Source: Metaphire vulgaris (Eukaryota; Annelida; Clitellata; Crassiclitellata; Megascolecidae). From it: a stretch of DNA of 64,000 bases. Made by a program: the position numbers and the translations under genes. Below are positions 1 to 10,669 of this stretch, piece by piece. Below the pieces are notes generated by a model. The model ran no database searches and was not told the origin of the DNA. It saw only the letters and a program-made list of their open reading frames with translations. The DNA lies in NCBI GenBank assembly GCA_018105865.1, contig CM030840.1, positions 13,604,294-13,668,293 of the forward strand, read 5' to 3'. How positions within the stretch are numbered: position 1 is the stretch's first letter; each line of letters begins with the position of its first letter.

Positions 1-56
1 AAATTTTTCCACGGGTACGGGTAGGGTATGCATTTTGCTGTACCTGCACATCTCTA
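1..56 (-). mobile_element. Terminal end of a hAT-like transposon entering from the left
   Basis: The minus strand begins TAGAGATGTGCAGGTACAG, the type of terminus seen in hAT elements. The rest lies outside the window. Confidence 0.45.
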
Positions 57-139
57 GCTCTCAGCCTCAGGACACGAAGGATATATGAAAATTTATTATT
101 ATTATTATTTAAAAATTATTATTATTATTATTACTGATA

Positions 140-640
140 ATGTAATACAATTACATACGAGACCCGATAATAATATTAGTTGCGTAAATTTTGTCTAAAC
201 GTTCCTGGAGATTAAGTTTTAGGTATTCAGTAGATGTCACCAAGCATTGTAGAGTAATAATCGGTTGACATTAGTGAGTTTATCAAACCTTTTATAAGCG
301 GCCACGAGACTGTATATAAGGAGCTCCGGGTAATGCTTACGGGCGATTAGCTGGGGCAAAACTCGTCTTGGCAACTAAATGCGTGAGTGCACTTTCGGTA
401 AGGGAAAGTGCTAAAAACCGCTTCAGCTGTCTGCAACTGGCGGACTGCCACCAACGTTAGAACCGCGGTGCGGGCAGGAGAGAAGCTGACGAGTGCCAAA
501 GTGCGTTTGTCGATCGAGCCTAAGGAGGCGAGGCACTTTATTTTACCGAAAGAGACGACGTCTTTGGGACGAGAGCGCTACGGCGATCAGATCGGGATAA
601 GACGACGTGTTGAGTTAACGAGACCGCAACGGCGACTCGC
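140..640 (+). repeat. Long dispersed repeat, copy 1 (pair 27194-27650)
   Basis: About 500 bp match 27194-27650 with scattered changes. It includes a TATATAAGG box followed by GGAGCTCCGG. In both places it lies upstream of the same LINE fragment, so it may be that element's promoter or 5' UTR. An open frame at 408-716 is not conserved and I do not call it. Confidence 0.55.
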
Positions 641-1755
641 CGTGCGCCTAAGGTTAAGACAAAGTTTGAGCATAAGGACCGCTACGCCTCGGCTAGCCGT
701 GACTATAAGGCGGTGAAGTTCATAGAAGGAATGACACAGTAACTCCCGTGACGAGGTAATTGAGAAGAGAGCGGCATGTTAGAGAACGCCGCAACGACCT
801 GCATCTGAGATAGAAGATTAAGAGAGCTAAATGATGTCTGAGATATGACATCCCCGCCGCGCATATTTTAAGGTGTCACTGGAGATCATGGTGCGGTTTG
901 TGACCTAGAATAGTGGTGGTGTACACGGCGAGCGTAGAGCGCGAGACAATAACGGATGTTTTTGGAATCCTTTGGCGGGGCTGTCAGTAGCTTCCTCTTT
1001 GGGGGGGATGCAGTTGGGCAGTGAGAAGGAAAACCCCCCTTCTCATACAAAACGCACCTGCTAGAGATACGACATCTCCGCGGCGCACATATAAACAATT
1101 AAGCATAGGGAGAAGAGCGCTCTGTTATCCACTCACCAAGGAAGATTTCCTAAACAAAAAAGCGTGTTGAGTTAAGGATCGCAACGTAAAATAATAACTC
1201 CCCAGAAGAAATAGGCGTACTTTACAACTACATTCAATTTCCAACCGAAGTGTTTACCATTAGAAAATGAGATTAGTGATTGTTTCTTAATTTTTAATTT
1301 TTTTTTCAAAAATGCAACCAAGAATTGACTCTTTCTGCAAAACAGAGCAAGCACATCTCTCTCATTAACAGTAATTATATTTGAGATAAATTGACGAAGT
1401 ATCTGATTCAGAAAAAGATAAGTGTGCACAATCTATCGGCAATGTAATATCATTTTTTAATGTTTAATTGAATATTATGATTGTCCGCATCGTAGCTAGT
1501 CGTCATAGAGATTTATAAGGCGTGTTAATATAAGGCTATGGATAAGACTATGTTATCCATATAAAGGCTATGGATAAGGGCTCATCCATATAGTGTGTAC
1601 GCAAAAATGCATTTTAACATGCATATTTTGTTATATATTAAAAATGCATTTATTATAAAAAATGCATATATGATTAAAATGCATATTTTACCGGTTCTCC
1701 TCCGTTACACACGGTGTACATAGAAAAACTATAAAATCCAAACCCCTCCCCTTCA
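641..1755. other. No gene recognised; AATGCAT-rich stretch
   Basis: 641-1140 looks like a continuation of the same retroelement leader without a convincing frame. 1590-1690 holds repeated AATGCATWT words. I see nothing else. Confidence 0.4.
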
Positions 1756-2862
1756 GTGCGTTCGTACTTATATGGATGGACCCTAGGAGCGTTGAGCTTG
1801 GGGTATCCAATCCATTTGGCAACCCTTCTCTCCAATCTATACAAGAATCAATGGTCCCGAGTAAAAACAACCAACACATTATCTCGAAGCTTCAGAATCA
1901 AGAAAGAAGTGAGATGGAGATGCGTTTTCTCTCCCTACTTATTCAAAATCTTGGCCCAAATTACGATTCAGTGGTGCCATACAAATAGAAGAAAAAAGAA
2001 TCACAAATCTGAGATATTTTGACGATATTGTGCTGTTTGCTTCGACTAAAGCACAACTGGAAACTGCTGCTGAATCGACACGGCTGAAAGAATACAAGAG
2101 TCATTCATCAACTCCGACAAAACTCACACCATGTCAACATATGAATAAAATGCAACATGTTCGAGTAAGGAAATTCGTTAAGACAAGTCAATGCCTTCAC
2201 GTACATGGGAACTATTATTACTAGCGATGTTATATGCGAGAAAGAAGTAAAGTCACGTTTGGCAAAAGCCCGTGCAGCAAATGCCTCCTTGACCCAAATA
2301 TATAAACTCACGGAATATCACTTACAGAAAAATTCGACTGTGAAAAGCCTTATTATGGTCAATAGCGAGATATGGTTGGAAGAACTTGACATTGGCAAAA
2401 AAGACGATACTCGCATTGGAGGCGTTCGAGATTAAACGATTAAGAACAATACTTGGAGTGGCTTATATAGCGAATAGGACCAACGAATGAGTTACGAAAA
2501 AACGAATATAAGAAAATCCTTTTAAATAACGTCAAAAGAACAAAACTAACATTTTGGGCACATGGTAAGGAAGCGAGATAAAGATATCGTAAAAGTTATT
2601 CAATTACAGGAAGAAGAGCTTAAGGAAGGCCGAGGATACCCTGGCTCGACAACATCTGAACCTGGACGGGACTTACAACCTACCAAGCCATGAGGGAAGC
2701 TAAATATAGGTAGCAATGGAAACGGATAATCCACTGTGCGATCAACCCTCGGTGCGAACAAGGTTGAAGAAGACGAATTGTAGGGCTCAAGACATAAAAA
2801 CAATCTTTAAGAATTCGAGTTGGTACAGTAGGATATCCAGGGTACACTGACTGGATGGTTAC
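1756..2862 (+). mobile_element. RTE-like LINE fragment, copy 1 (decayed reverse transcriptase)
   Basis: Broken frames carry RT-like pieces: FSPYLFKILAQ, then LRYFDDIVLFA (the catalytic xxDD box as FDD), then SDVICEKEVKSRLAKARAA and the C-terminal part. Many frameshifts. The 3' end (GGATATCCAGGGTACACTG) is followed by a TAC microsatellite tail. Copy 2 at 27838 matches it closely. Confidence 0.7.
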
Positions 2863-2940
2863 TACTACTACTACCACTACTACTACTAGTAGTAGTAGTA
2901 CTAGTACTACTACTACCGCCGCTACTACTACCAACATTGA
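2863..2940. repeat. TAC/GTA microsatellite, partly palindromic
   Basis: TAC units switch to AGT units, so the run can fold. It sits at the 3' end of the LINE. Confidence 0.8.
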
Positions 2941-3185
2941 CATGAAACCAAATTTATGTGAATTTATATGCCACCTGTCATGCTGTCATGCTGCGACTGA
3001 GTAGTAAAAATCGAAGTTTGACTTTGATATCTCACAATATGGCCATCTTACATGCAAATGAGATACAAATTAGCAGAACGGTGTAGAAATACGCACTGTA
3101 CATGCGTGGACATTTTGATAGAAATATATTTATTAATTATTAAGAAGTCATAGTTTTTCTGCTGAGGTATTTTTTCAGAGACACC

Positions 3186-3221
<36 letters not shown>

Positions 3222-3258
3222 CGACAGGGCAGTTATTATTATAATAATAACTGCCCCG
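3186..3258. repeat. TA run and adjoining perfect palindrome
   Basis: A TA tract is followed by GACAGGGCAGTTATTATT and its inverted copy ending AACTGCCCCGTC. A related GGGGCAGTTATTATT is present upstream of the Ig1 region of B near 35107. Confidence 0.7.
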
Positions 3259-3305
3259 TCATTATATTAGTTATATAAAAGGCCTAATGAGGGAGTTATT
3301 AATAT

Positions 3306-4261
3306 CAGACATGGGTCAATTACAATTATAATTGTAATTCAATTGTAATTAATTTCATTTGGCCAATGTAATTGTAATTGTAATTAATATGTGGAAAGTT
3401 CAGTTACATGTAATTGTAATTGTCATGTGAGCAATTGTAATTGTAATCGAGCTATTGTAATTGGTTTACCCAATTAAAGGAATGTGAGTTTTATAAGTTC
3501 TAATAGCGTATTAGCATGTATGAGCCGAAGTCTTGTCAGTCTATGAATGTATGGCAGTGAATACATTGAATAACCGGTTAGTGAATTGTCAAAGCACAAC
3601 GGTTATTGGTAAATGGACTCACTGCTCTGGTCAGTTGCCATGCAAAAATTTACTTATTTACTTTTTACTGCCTTTCAAATTGGAAGGGAAACAGCTTATC
3701 ATTTGTCTACTTCCTGTGTGCTGCGGCTGCGCTTTTTTGTGAATAAAAGTTTAATGCCAGTAAAGATGAGCGTAAATCAAGCAGAAGTAGGCCTAATATA
3801 GAATTAGGTTGAAAATCTGATGACTTTAATAATGCTGTTTCCAATGCAAATGTTAAAGTGAAGTGCGGTTGTGTGGTGAATTAGTGTCATGCTCGAAAAA
3901 GGCTACTTCAAATTTGTTGACTCATTTGCAGGTTTGTGAATCTTTGTGTTACGGTTTTTTTAATAGAAGAAGAAGAACTCTTTATTGACAGAACAGTAGC
4001 AATACAATATCCATAAAAGGCTTGTACTACTAAAGATCCTATGGCCGTAGCATATGACTTTGTTGAACTAATTTATAGTAATTATTTTAGACACTTAAGT
4101 TTATTAAAAGAAGCAGAAAGAGAAATGAAAAGTAATTGTAAATGTAATTGTAATTGTAATTGACCCCAATGTAATTGGCTGTAATTGTAATTGTAATTGA
4201 CAAAAATCCGCATAATTGTAATGTAATTGTAATTGCTTAAAACGTAATTGACCCATGTCTG
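3306..4261 (+). mobile_element. hAT deletion derivative with TAATTG arrays and a BED-finger relic
   Basis: Terminal inverted repeats CAGACATGGGTCAATTAC are flanked by a perfect 8-bp target duplication ATTAATAT (3298-3305 and 4262-4269). Both subterminal parts are arrays of TAATTG/CAATTA. Near 3854-3940 two frames keep KCGC and ATSNLLTHLQVCE, the Cys and His-x3-Cys halves of a BED zinc finger typical of hAT transposases. The rest of the transposase is gone. Confidence 0.85.
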
Positions 4262-4343
4262 ATTAATATATTGGAGTTGTGAGTTCGAAGCATAAATGCG
4301 AAAACCAAACGATTATATTTTATAGAAAAGAAATATATTATAC

Positions 4344-4631
4344 CGTAGACAAACAAGGGGGCGCTGGATTTAGGCGAAGGCTGAGATCCGGTGTTTAGAG
4401 TTAGATTATAGTATCCGGCATCTCGTGTTTGCACATTCCAAATACTCAGCATGATGATTCCTTTGACACTGTCGTAGACGGTATCTGTGTTTAGCCCGAG
4501 ATTCCTTGAAAATCCAGCCTTCCAATACACGATCGTGTAATTGGAGAAAGTCCCAGAGACCACCCATTGAAGTTTGCAGTTCTCTCCTGGATTTTTCTTT
4601 ACTAAGTTTGGAGGCGTAATTGATACCGTTT
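4344..4631 (-). CDS. Paralog D exon 2: Ig-like domain 1
   Basis: The exon is 288 nt, open, with ETVSITPPNLVKKNPGENC at its start and LFVY at its end. It lacks the second Ig cysteine (DAGYYNLTLN). Upstream of the acceptor the DNA switches to LINE sequence. Confidence 0.82.
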
Positions 4632-5211
4632 CTACAAAAATATGCAGACGATACGCAGACGATATCATACTATTTGGTGGCTCAAACAAAGAACTACAAG
4701 ATTTGGTAACTAGGGTGGATAAAATACGAAAAAATACTACATGATGATTAATATTGATAAAACCAAGGTAATGGCAACAAAAGGCAAGAGCTGCAACATC
4801 AAAATTCAGAGTACAGTATTGGAACAGGTCAACACCTTCCCGTATTTAGGGTCCAACATATCAGACGACACTTCAAGCAAAGGGTTATCTAATTCTTGAT
4901 AGATAAAGAACTGCCATATACTGTGGATTGTCAATATTGGTTTTGCTACTGATGAACATTGAAAATTTGTGGACTATATTGCCTCAATAATTATAATCAT
5001 CACTTTGAATGCTAAGTTTATACTAAACTCTATAATTTACAAGTAGACTGCGCCAGACAGGGCATCGCATCCAGATTTTAGAGAGCGCCCTTTCGATGGA
5101 AAATGAAAAAATAATTTTTATATTTCAATGAAGTATTTGAAATTCTATTTTACCTGACAATCCCTTTGCAACAAACAAGAAAATCAGATTGAACAGAAGT
5201 TGGATCTTCAT
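4344..5211 (-). CDS. Paralog D, 5' end only: signal peptide and Ig1
   Basis: Exon 1 (5211-5154, MKIQLLFNLIFLFVAKGLS) and exon 2 (4631-4344, Ig1, 288 nt) join in phase 1 exactly as in B. The rest of the gene would lie to the left of the window; the 4.3 kb visible there holds no further Ig or FN3 exon, so the next intron is long or the gene is broken. A LINE fragment sits immediately upstream of the exon 2 acceptor, leaving only about ten intronic bases (ATTTTTGTAG) of the ancestral splice site. Confidence 0.72.
4632..4880 (+). mobile_element. LINE reverse-transcriptase fragment abutting the Ig1 exon of D
   Basis: Frames read YADD, then ILFGGSNKELQDLVTRVDKI, then INIDKTKVMAT and FPYLGSNISDD, all typical RT-palm and thumb sequence. 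It is 5' and 3' truncated. The equivalent intron of B lacks it. Confidence 0.75.
5154..5211 (-). CDS. Paralog D exon 1: signal peptide
   Basis: The exon is 58 nt with the same 19-residue signal peptide as B and a phase 1 donor CAG|GTAAAA. About 700 bp around it align with the B locus. Confidence 0.85.
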
Positions 5212-5483
5212 TTTCACAAATTGGTCTATGATCGTAACTTCTACACTATGATATTTGTCTTGTCTTCTGCATTTAATTGAATAAAATGAGAAAGTATACC
5301 TCTCAATTTGAGCTATTTCCTACCGAGCGCTGCCTTTTATGATAAATTTGTGTAACCTGTGTAGCCCAATATGAGGGCGAGAGGGTCATCAAAGCCAAGT
5401 CAGCCGAGGCAACTGTTAATGCGTACTTGAATGGAAAGTCATGTCTTCATGAATATCTGATTCTACAGGTAGGAACTGAGGTC
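5212..5483 (-). promoter_or_regulatory. 5' flank of paralog D, shared with B
   Basis: This stretch aligns closely with 36607-36877 upstream of paralog B. Conservation may reflect recent duplication rather than selection. It should contain the first-exon leader and core promoter; I see no clear TATA box. Confidence 0.4.
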
Positions 5484-5491
5484 CATTGAAT

Positions 5492-5883
5492 CAAAGCTCG
5501 ATCATACGCGTATGACAAAATAAAATACATTAAAATACGTGCGTATGAATAAAAAAATAAAATACGCGTATGATACGCGTATTTTATAAGTCTGCTCGGT
5601 TACTTATATTTTTGCTTACTTAGCGAGCAACATCAACTGCGACGTCACACCATGTCACTGAAACTGATCCCAAAATTCACTTCGTTAACACTTGTTCTCC
5701 TTTTTATTTCTTTGCGTAGGTACATGGTTAACAGACTGCAGTAATTGACGCAATTTCATGGCTATGTAGGCCTAATGTATTTTTGCTCACGTATGATAGC
5801 GCGTATGATAAGGAATCATACGTTAAAATACGTGCGTATGATACGAAAAATATAATACGTATGATACGTATGATCGAGCTTTG
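5492..5883. mobile_element. Small hAT-like element with CATACG arrays and a known empty site
   Basis: Ends CAAAGCTCGATCATACG are inverted at both sides, with an 8-bp duplication CATTGAAT (5484-5491 and 5884-5891). ATACGCGTAT words fill the flanks. Paralog B has a single CATTGAAT at 36878-36885 with no insert, so the insertion came after the duplication. Confidence 0.88.
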
Positions 5884-5899
5884 CATTGAATGTCATTGA

Positions 5900-6856
5900 T
5901 ATATTATCACTTGGTTAACAAAGAACGATCTTAATTTATTCATCAGACTAAACACAATTAGAAGGCGGGATCATGGCGCATCAATAATTTTAGACGGAAT
6001 TAGAACCAGATCTGACCGGTAAAGTCAATCCAGATCAGCGAGGGAGAAATCAACAGTGGATAGGCCGGTCAGGCAGGTATAATTGTGGGACCGGATCTAA
6101 AAAGATGATAAAGTACTGGTTCAGGCAAACTGCTTTGAACATTTACAATGTATGTTAATCGATTAAAAAAACCATCCGCAATTTGATGTTGCAGTTCAAA
6201 TTCTTTCGACTTAGGGACTTGTATCTCTGAGGTTTTAAAGGAAACATCATATACGGTAGAAGTTATTTCCAGCAGCATTTCCAAGTTTAGTGATTTGCCG
6301 CCGGACATAGTATTATAATATGTCATTATATTTATTTTAACGGCAACCGATCTCAAAGCGAAGCAGAGCAGCGATTGAATGATCTCTTCTATGGTAGGTT
6401 GTTGCTCACATTGAGATTGTCTGTTATAAATTCGTGTTTGTTTTACGCAACAACTTCAAATAATTTGCTATGGGTTAAAATAAGTTGGGTTATAAAAGTG
6501 GACAGGTCATTTGGGAATTCAACGGAGATGAATCAGTCGAATCACCTGCGAACGCTTTTTAAGTTCAACTTTCTCGTGTGTTTGCTTTCTCACGAATACA
6601 CAGATATAAAATTGGTGGATCTTTCTAAAACCTGCACGTACAGTAAGCTTCAAATGAATATATTGCGCATTGTCATGGGACTTTGGATACTATTTAGTAT
6701 TATTTACTAAACTAATTAAATAATACAATATTTATTGTTCTGAACTTAAGCTGAACGTCCTCAGCTCGAAATCTACTTTCTACTGGAGTTGAATGCTTGA
6801 GGAGTTGGGTTGGGTTGGATTGGGTCATAAATGTAGGCAGTTGTGGTGCGTTGGGT
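5900..6856. other. Upstream region of D; one unassigned open frame
   Basis: A 95-codon minus-strand frame at 6069-6356 (VKINIMTYYNTMSGGKSLN near its start) is not low complexity but matches nothing I recognise. A 111-codon plus frame at 6375-6710 has no recognisable domain. Neither has supporting splice or homologous copies here. Confidence 0.25.
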
Positions 6857-7111
6857 GGTCTACATTAGTATGCGCACCAGTAGTTTGCGCACCTGGGAGT
6901 TTGCGCACTAGGAATTTGCGCACCAGGGGCGTACCAGGGTTAGGATTAGAGTTAGGGTTAAAGTTAACCCTCAACCTAACTCTAACTCTCACCCTAACCC
7001 TAAACATAACCTTAAACCTAACCCTAACCCTTACCCTAACCCTGGTGCGCAAATTTCTAGTGCGCAAACTCCCAGGCGCGCAAACTACTGGTGCGCACAC
7101 TATGCTACACC
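6857..7111. mobile_element. Palindromic element with telomere-like centre, copy 1
   Basis: It is 255 bp, flanked by a perfect 8-bp duplication CGTTGGGT (6849-6856 and 7112-7119). The inverted arms begin GGTCTACATTAG / GGTGTAGCATAG and contain about three 16-bp units of the type AGTTTGCGCACYWGG. The centre is TTAGGG-like repeats running into CCCTAA-like repeats. Confidence 0.9.
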
Positions 7112-7831
7112 CGTTGGGTTGGATTGTCTTGGGTTGAAAACTCTGATTTGCACGTGGCACAGTGCAAAACCATATAGGCCTATTGGTAATAAAAAAAATG
7201 GTTACGGCTTTCCGCATTTTCACATAACAAATTGCCGCCGAACTGTCGCTGGCAACACGAGCTTAGGACGACGGCTGTTTGTAAAGCGATTGGGGGATTA
7301 TATTCAGGACTGTCTTGAGTCCCTGGTTCTATTGATCCAAACACAGCTGTTCCTATATAATAAAACATTAAAGTCATATCTTCTTTGATACATAAAACCG
7401 TCATTGACGTTGATATTATGCAGCGTCATATGCCTATAGGTAGATGCTGATTCGCAGCCACGAGATATTTTCCTAAGACCGGTGAGAGTAGATAAGTCAA
7501 AGCATTGGAATCGAGAATAGAAATTGATGAATGAATGTTATTGTAGTCACTTTATTTGAACCATCTACTGTAAATCCATCTTATTCCCTTTATAACACGT
7601 GCGAACTTAATGAAACTTAACTAAAAATCCATTTTAATCCCCTTATAACTGCGTGCGAACTTGCTAAGCAAATGCTATAATGGCTCTAGGGTTCCTTATT
7701 CGTTAGTATTTCAATATTTGAAGCTGAATTTTAGAGAGTATAAGCTGGGTTGTTCACTTCCTGCCATTGCTGTCACGTCATCAGTAAACTTCAGATTGTT
7801 GATCATGTACCCATTTATTGCTGACCCTATT

Positions 7832-8384
7832 CTATTCTATTCTACTAGATAATTTATGTAGCGCTATAGAATGGCCAAGGCTAAAGGCAAGAGCGTTTTA
7901 CAAAAGGCAGTCATACGATATACGAAATAAATGAGTTTGAAGGTTCGATAAGAACGACTCGAAGTTGGTTGTCGTGGTCACAGAAGCTGGAAGTGCGTTC
8001 CAAAGGAGAGGATTTCCCCGAATCACGGATCTTTCTCCAAGCTTCACGGTCTTGGACGGAGGGGAACGAAGAGGTGAGATCGTTTGCTAGAACGAAGCTG
8101 TCTGCGACAGTCTGTCATCACCGGCCTGCGTATCAACGCCGAAAGATATTCCGGGCAGAAAGGGTCATGCAAGGCTCGGAAGGTCAGCGAGCAGCGTTTA
8201 AAAACCATACGCTCCGGGATCTTGAGCCAATGGAACTTATCCCTCAATAACGGGGTAACGTGGTCATGCCACCTGGCACCGAAAATTGTCCGGGCGGCGG
8301 CGTTCAGGACCGATTGCAGTCGGCCCAGCTGATAGTCGGGAAGACCGAGGAGGAGGATATTACAATAATCCAGCCTAGATCCAA
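7832..8384 (-). mobile_element. CR1-type LINE 3' fragment with empty site in the B copy
   Basis: The minus frame reads SRLDYCNILLLGLPDYQLGRLQSVLNAAAR in pieces, then the HVTPLLRDKFHWLKIPER region, typical of the CR1 C-terminal end. A short ATTCT tail ends it at 7832. The B copy near 39010 runs straight through without it. Confidence 0.8.
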
Positions 8385-8454
8385 TCCATCGAATACTCTC
8401 GCTTACACAGCCTATAAAAACATCGCGAGCAGTGCTAGTGACAGCACACACCCT

Positions 8455-8455
8455 T

Positions 8456-8491
<36 letters not shown>

Positions 8492-8497
8492 AAATTC

Positions 8498-8527
<30 letters not shown>
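8455..8527. repeat. AAC then AAT microsatellite
   Basis: The B-side copy at 39093-39147 is AAT only, so the tract evolved after duplication. Confidence 0.85.
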
Positions 8528-8528
<1 letters not shown>

Positions 8529-8602
8529 TGATTTAAAAAGTGGTTTAAGAGGTTTAGTAAACCTGCGTGTAAACCACTTACAGGACGCCAACAATGGGGC
8601 GC

Positions 8603-9166
8603 GGACATTCTCCCCGGACATTATCCCCTCCGGACATTATCCCCCTGGGTAGAAAATTAAAGTACAATGTAAATAAATACAAATGATTTTAATGATGTGG
8701 AAACATTTCTGGTCTAATGGTCCATAGTTTTACCGGGTGTACCGGGGGCGAGATAGTGACACTAATTGCCTTTACTTACAGCACCAGGTAGATTTGGTCG
8801 AAGCCCATTGAATTGGTGTCGACGAGAATAATTCGCTTTTAGCACAGCGCCGGCAGCTAAGCCAATTTGGTAGCGTCGGTTTTATAGGAAAGTCATGTGG
8901 GACATTGACAAGAACAATAAGGCTAAGCCTTCTGCTTCAAAAGTAATAACGACACTAAGTCTCTTCAATTCGGTTGTAGCTTAAAGAACATTTAAATAGA
9001 GAACATTTCGATAGCGAAACTAGCTCTCTTTCATCACAGCGCCAATAGATTTCGTCAAAGACCAATGAGTAAACAAAGAGGGAATTATGTCCGGATATGT
9101 CACTTTCTTGGGTGTACCGCGGGGGGGATAATGTCCGGGGAGATTATGTCCGGGGGGAGAATGTCC
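8603..9166. mobile_element. Fold-back element with GGACATTATCCCC tandem arms
   Basis: Each end has three units of about 16 bp (GGACATTATCCCCYCC) in inverted orientation. The 450-bp middle has no coding frame. The DNA around it (AGGACGCC and ACAATMATTATTNGATTA) is continuous in the copy at 39190, which lacks the element. Confidence 0.75.
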
Positions 9167-9226
9167 TACACCCCCTACAATAGGCATCATTATTTGATTA
9201 TTATTTGCTTAGCAGGTAGGCCTTGG

Positions 9227-9390
9227 CAGTGTTGTTTTTAATTGGCGCTTTTGCTAATTAATTAGAATTAGAATTAGCTAGTCCTTTCAGCTAATTAATT
9301 AGAATTAGATTTAGGTACATGAAATATCTAATTAATTAGAATTAGTTAATGTTGATCTAATTAAGTTAATTAGCAGCTTAATTAGATCAG
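9227..9390. repeat. TAATTAGAATTAG array, probable end of a hAT relative
   Basis: It begins CAGTGTTG and consists of the same TAATTAGAAT words that fill the ends of the hAT relic at 21419-22329. The other end was not found. Confidence 0.5.
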
Positions 9391-10654
9391 GAATGACGAT
9401 GGCTACGAATTGTCAAATGACAAATAATGAAGTCAAGTTATAAACAGTTTCAGTTTCAAATGACAAATAATGCAGTCGCGTTATAAACATTATTCTTAAC
9501 AGTCAGACGACAATGTTAACCTTTTCCTATCCAATTAATTGTTCGCGTCATTCCCGTAGGCCTATCTATCCTAATTTTGGGGCGAAGAAGCATGACATTT
9601 CCATCGTTGCAGTTGTTGCCATATAACTACTGAATATACGGAGTAACAATACAAAAACTGACGAAGTTTGGTTACTATTAAAGGATTAAAGCTAACCTCA
9701 ACATAAAAACTTTAAAATAACCACAATGGAAAATTGGAAATACAATTTAGTAGTAGATTTGGTCCAGACAGAATGTCGTTTGAGAGATAGGTTCGCCAGG
9801 CCTATATCGTCGTTAGCACTTGTACTGTCAGCAATCTATTGTAATAGTTCATCAGAATAACATTCGCTTTCACTAAAACTGTCAATACTTTCAGTATTCC
9901 ATCACAACTATCGCTAATAAGTTCATAAATTCACTTCAAAACTTCTCTTCTAGAAAAGCGTTGTCTGTACTTGCCATTTTTACAAAAAAACTTGCTCGAT
10001 ATTTTATTTTAAAAGGCTTATTTCAACAAAGTACGACTGTATTTGATTTTCTGTTAGTAAAGCCCTACACAATCATTATGTAATATACTATATTTAGTTT
10101 GTAGTCAATAGAGAGTCTAAGGATAGTTAGAGTAAGGTCACCCTAAATGTCCCACAGAAGGAGACGACGGATCGCAACGACATTTTTGAAGGTCCCCCGG
10201 AGGGAACGGTGCAATGGGAGATAAACCAATAAAAAAGGAAGCTCTTTGTTTAGTTATGTTATGTCTTTGTGTTTAATCTTAAAATCGGGGTATTATATCC
10301 TTTGCGGAGTCTAATAGGTATTTTGAGTATGGTACGGGATTTTGCTGATAATGAGTATAATTGTTAGGCTACATCGCTGGTTAGTTTTATCAACTTTCGT
10401 AAAATTCGACAAAGTTAATTCCAAAACTGAAATGTGGTTTTTACAGGCCACAATGAAAAATGCAAGTTATATGTTTTCACCGGATATATATTAAGTCTTT
10501 TCTCTTCCACTAGTAGGTCTGCTATTGACCACAAGTCCTACAATGTAAACATCTGCAAAATTATTCTGCATCGTGTCTGAAACTCTTTAACCTGAATTAT
10601 TTAGAAAGTCAACTTCGTGGTTAAGCTGTAACTTCGGTGGACATCATTGGTTGT
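9391..10654. other. No gene recognised
   Basis: This is AT-rich DNA 3' of relic C. 10121-10225 is less AT-rich but has no open frame or repeat partner that I can see. Confidence 0.4.
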
Positions 10655-10669
10655 TCAAAATCGCTGCGG
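10655..10669 (-). pseudogene. Relic C terminal exon
   Basis: After acceptor TTTTTTAG it reads PQRF then TGA. It is homologous to the B terminal exon, and about 60 bp of downstream DNA also align. Confidence 0.5.

Larger units (their letters stand above)
7280..8580. repeat. Upstream segmental duplication, copy near D
   Basis: It aligns with 38326-39205 upstream of B, for example the block around AAACCGTCATTGACGTTGA and the block around GATCATGTACCCATTTATTG. It shows the duplication includes about 3 kb upstream of each gene. Confidence 0.75.

Noticed and set aside
408..716. 102-codon Arg-rich frame as a gene
   Set aside because: It lies in a dispersed repeat and the frame is not kept in the copy at 27470-27650.
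6950..7050. TTAGGG/CCCTAA repeats as a chromosome end
   Set aside because: They are short, inverted, internal, and lie inside a mobile element with target duplications, so this is not a telomere.
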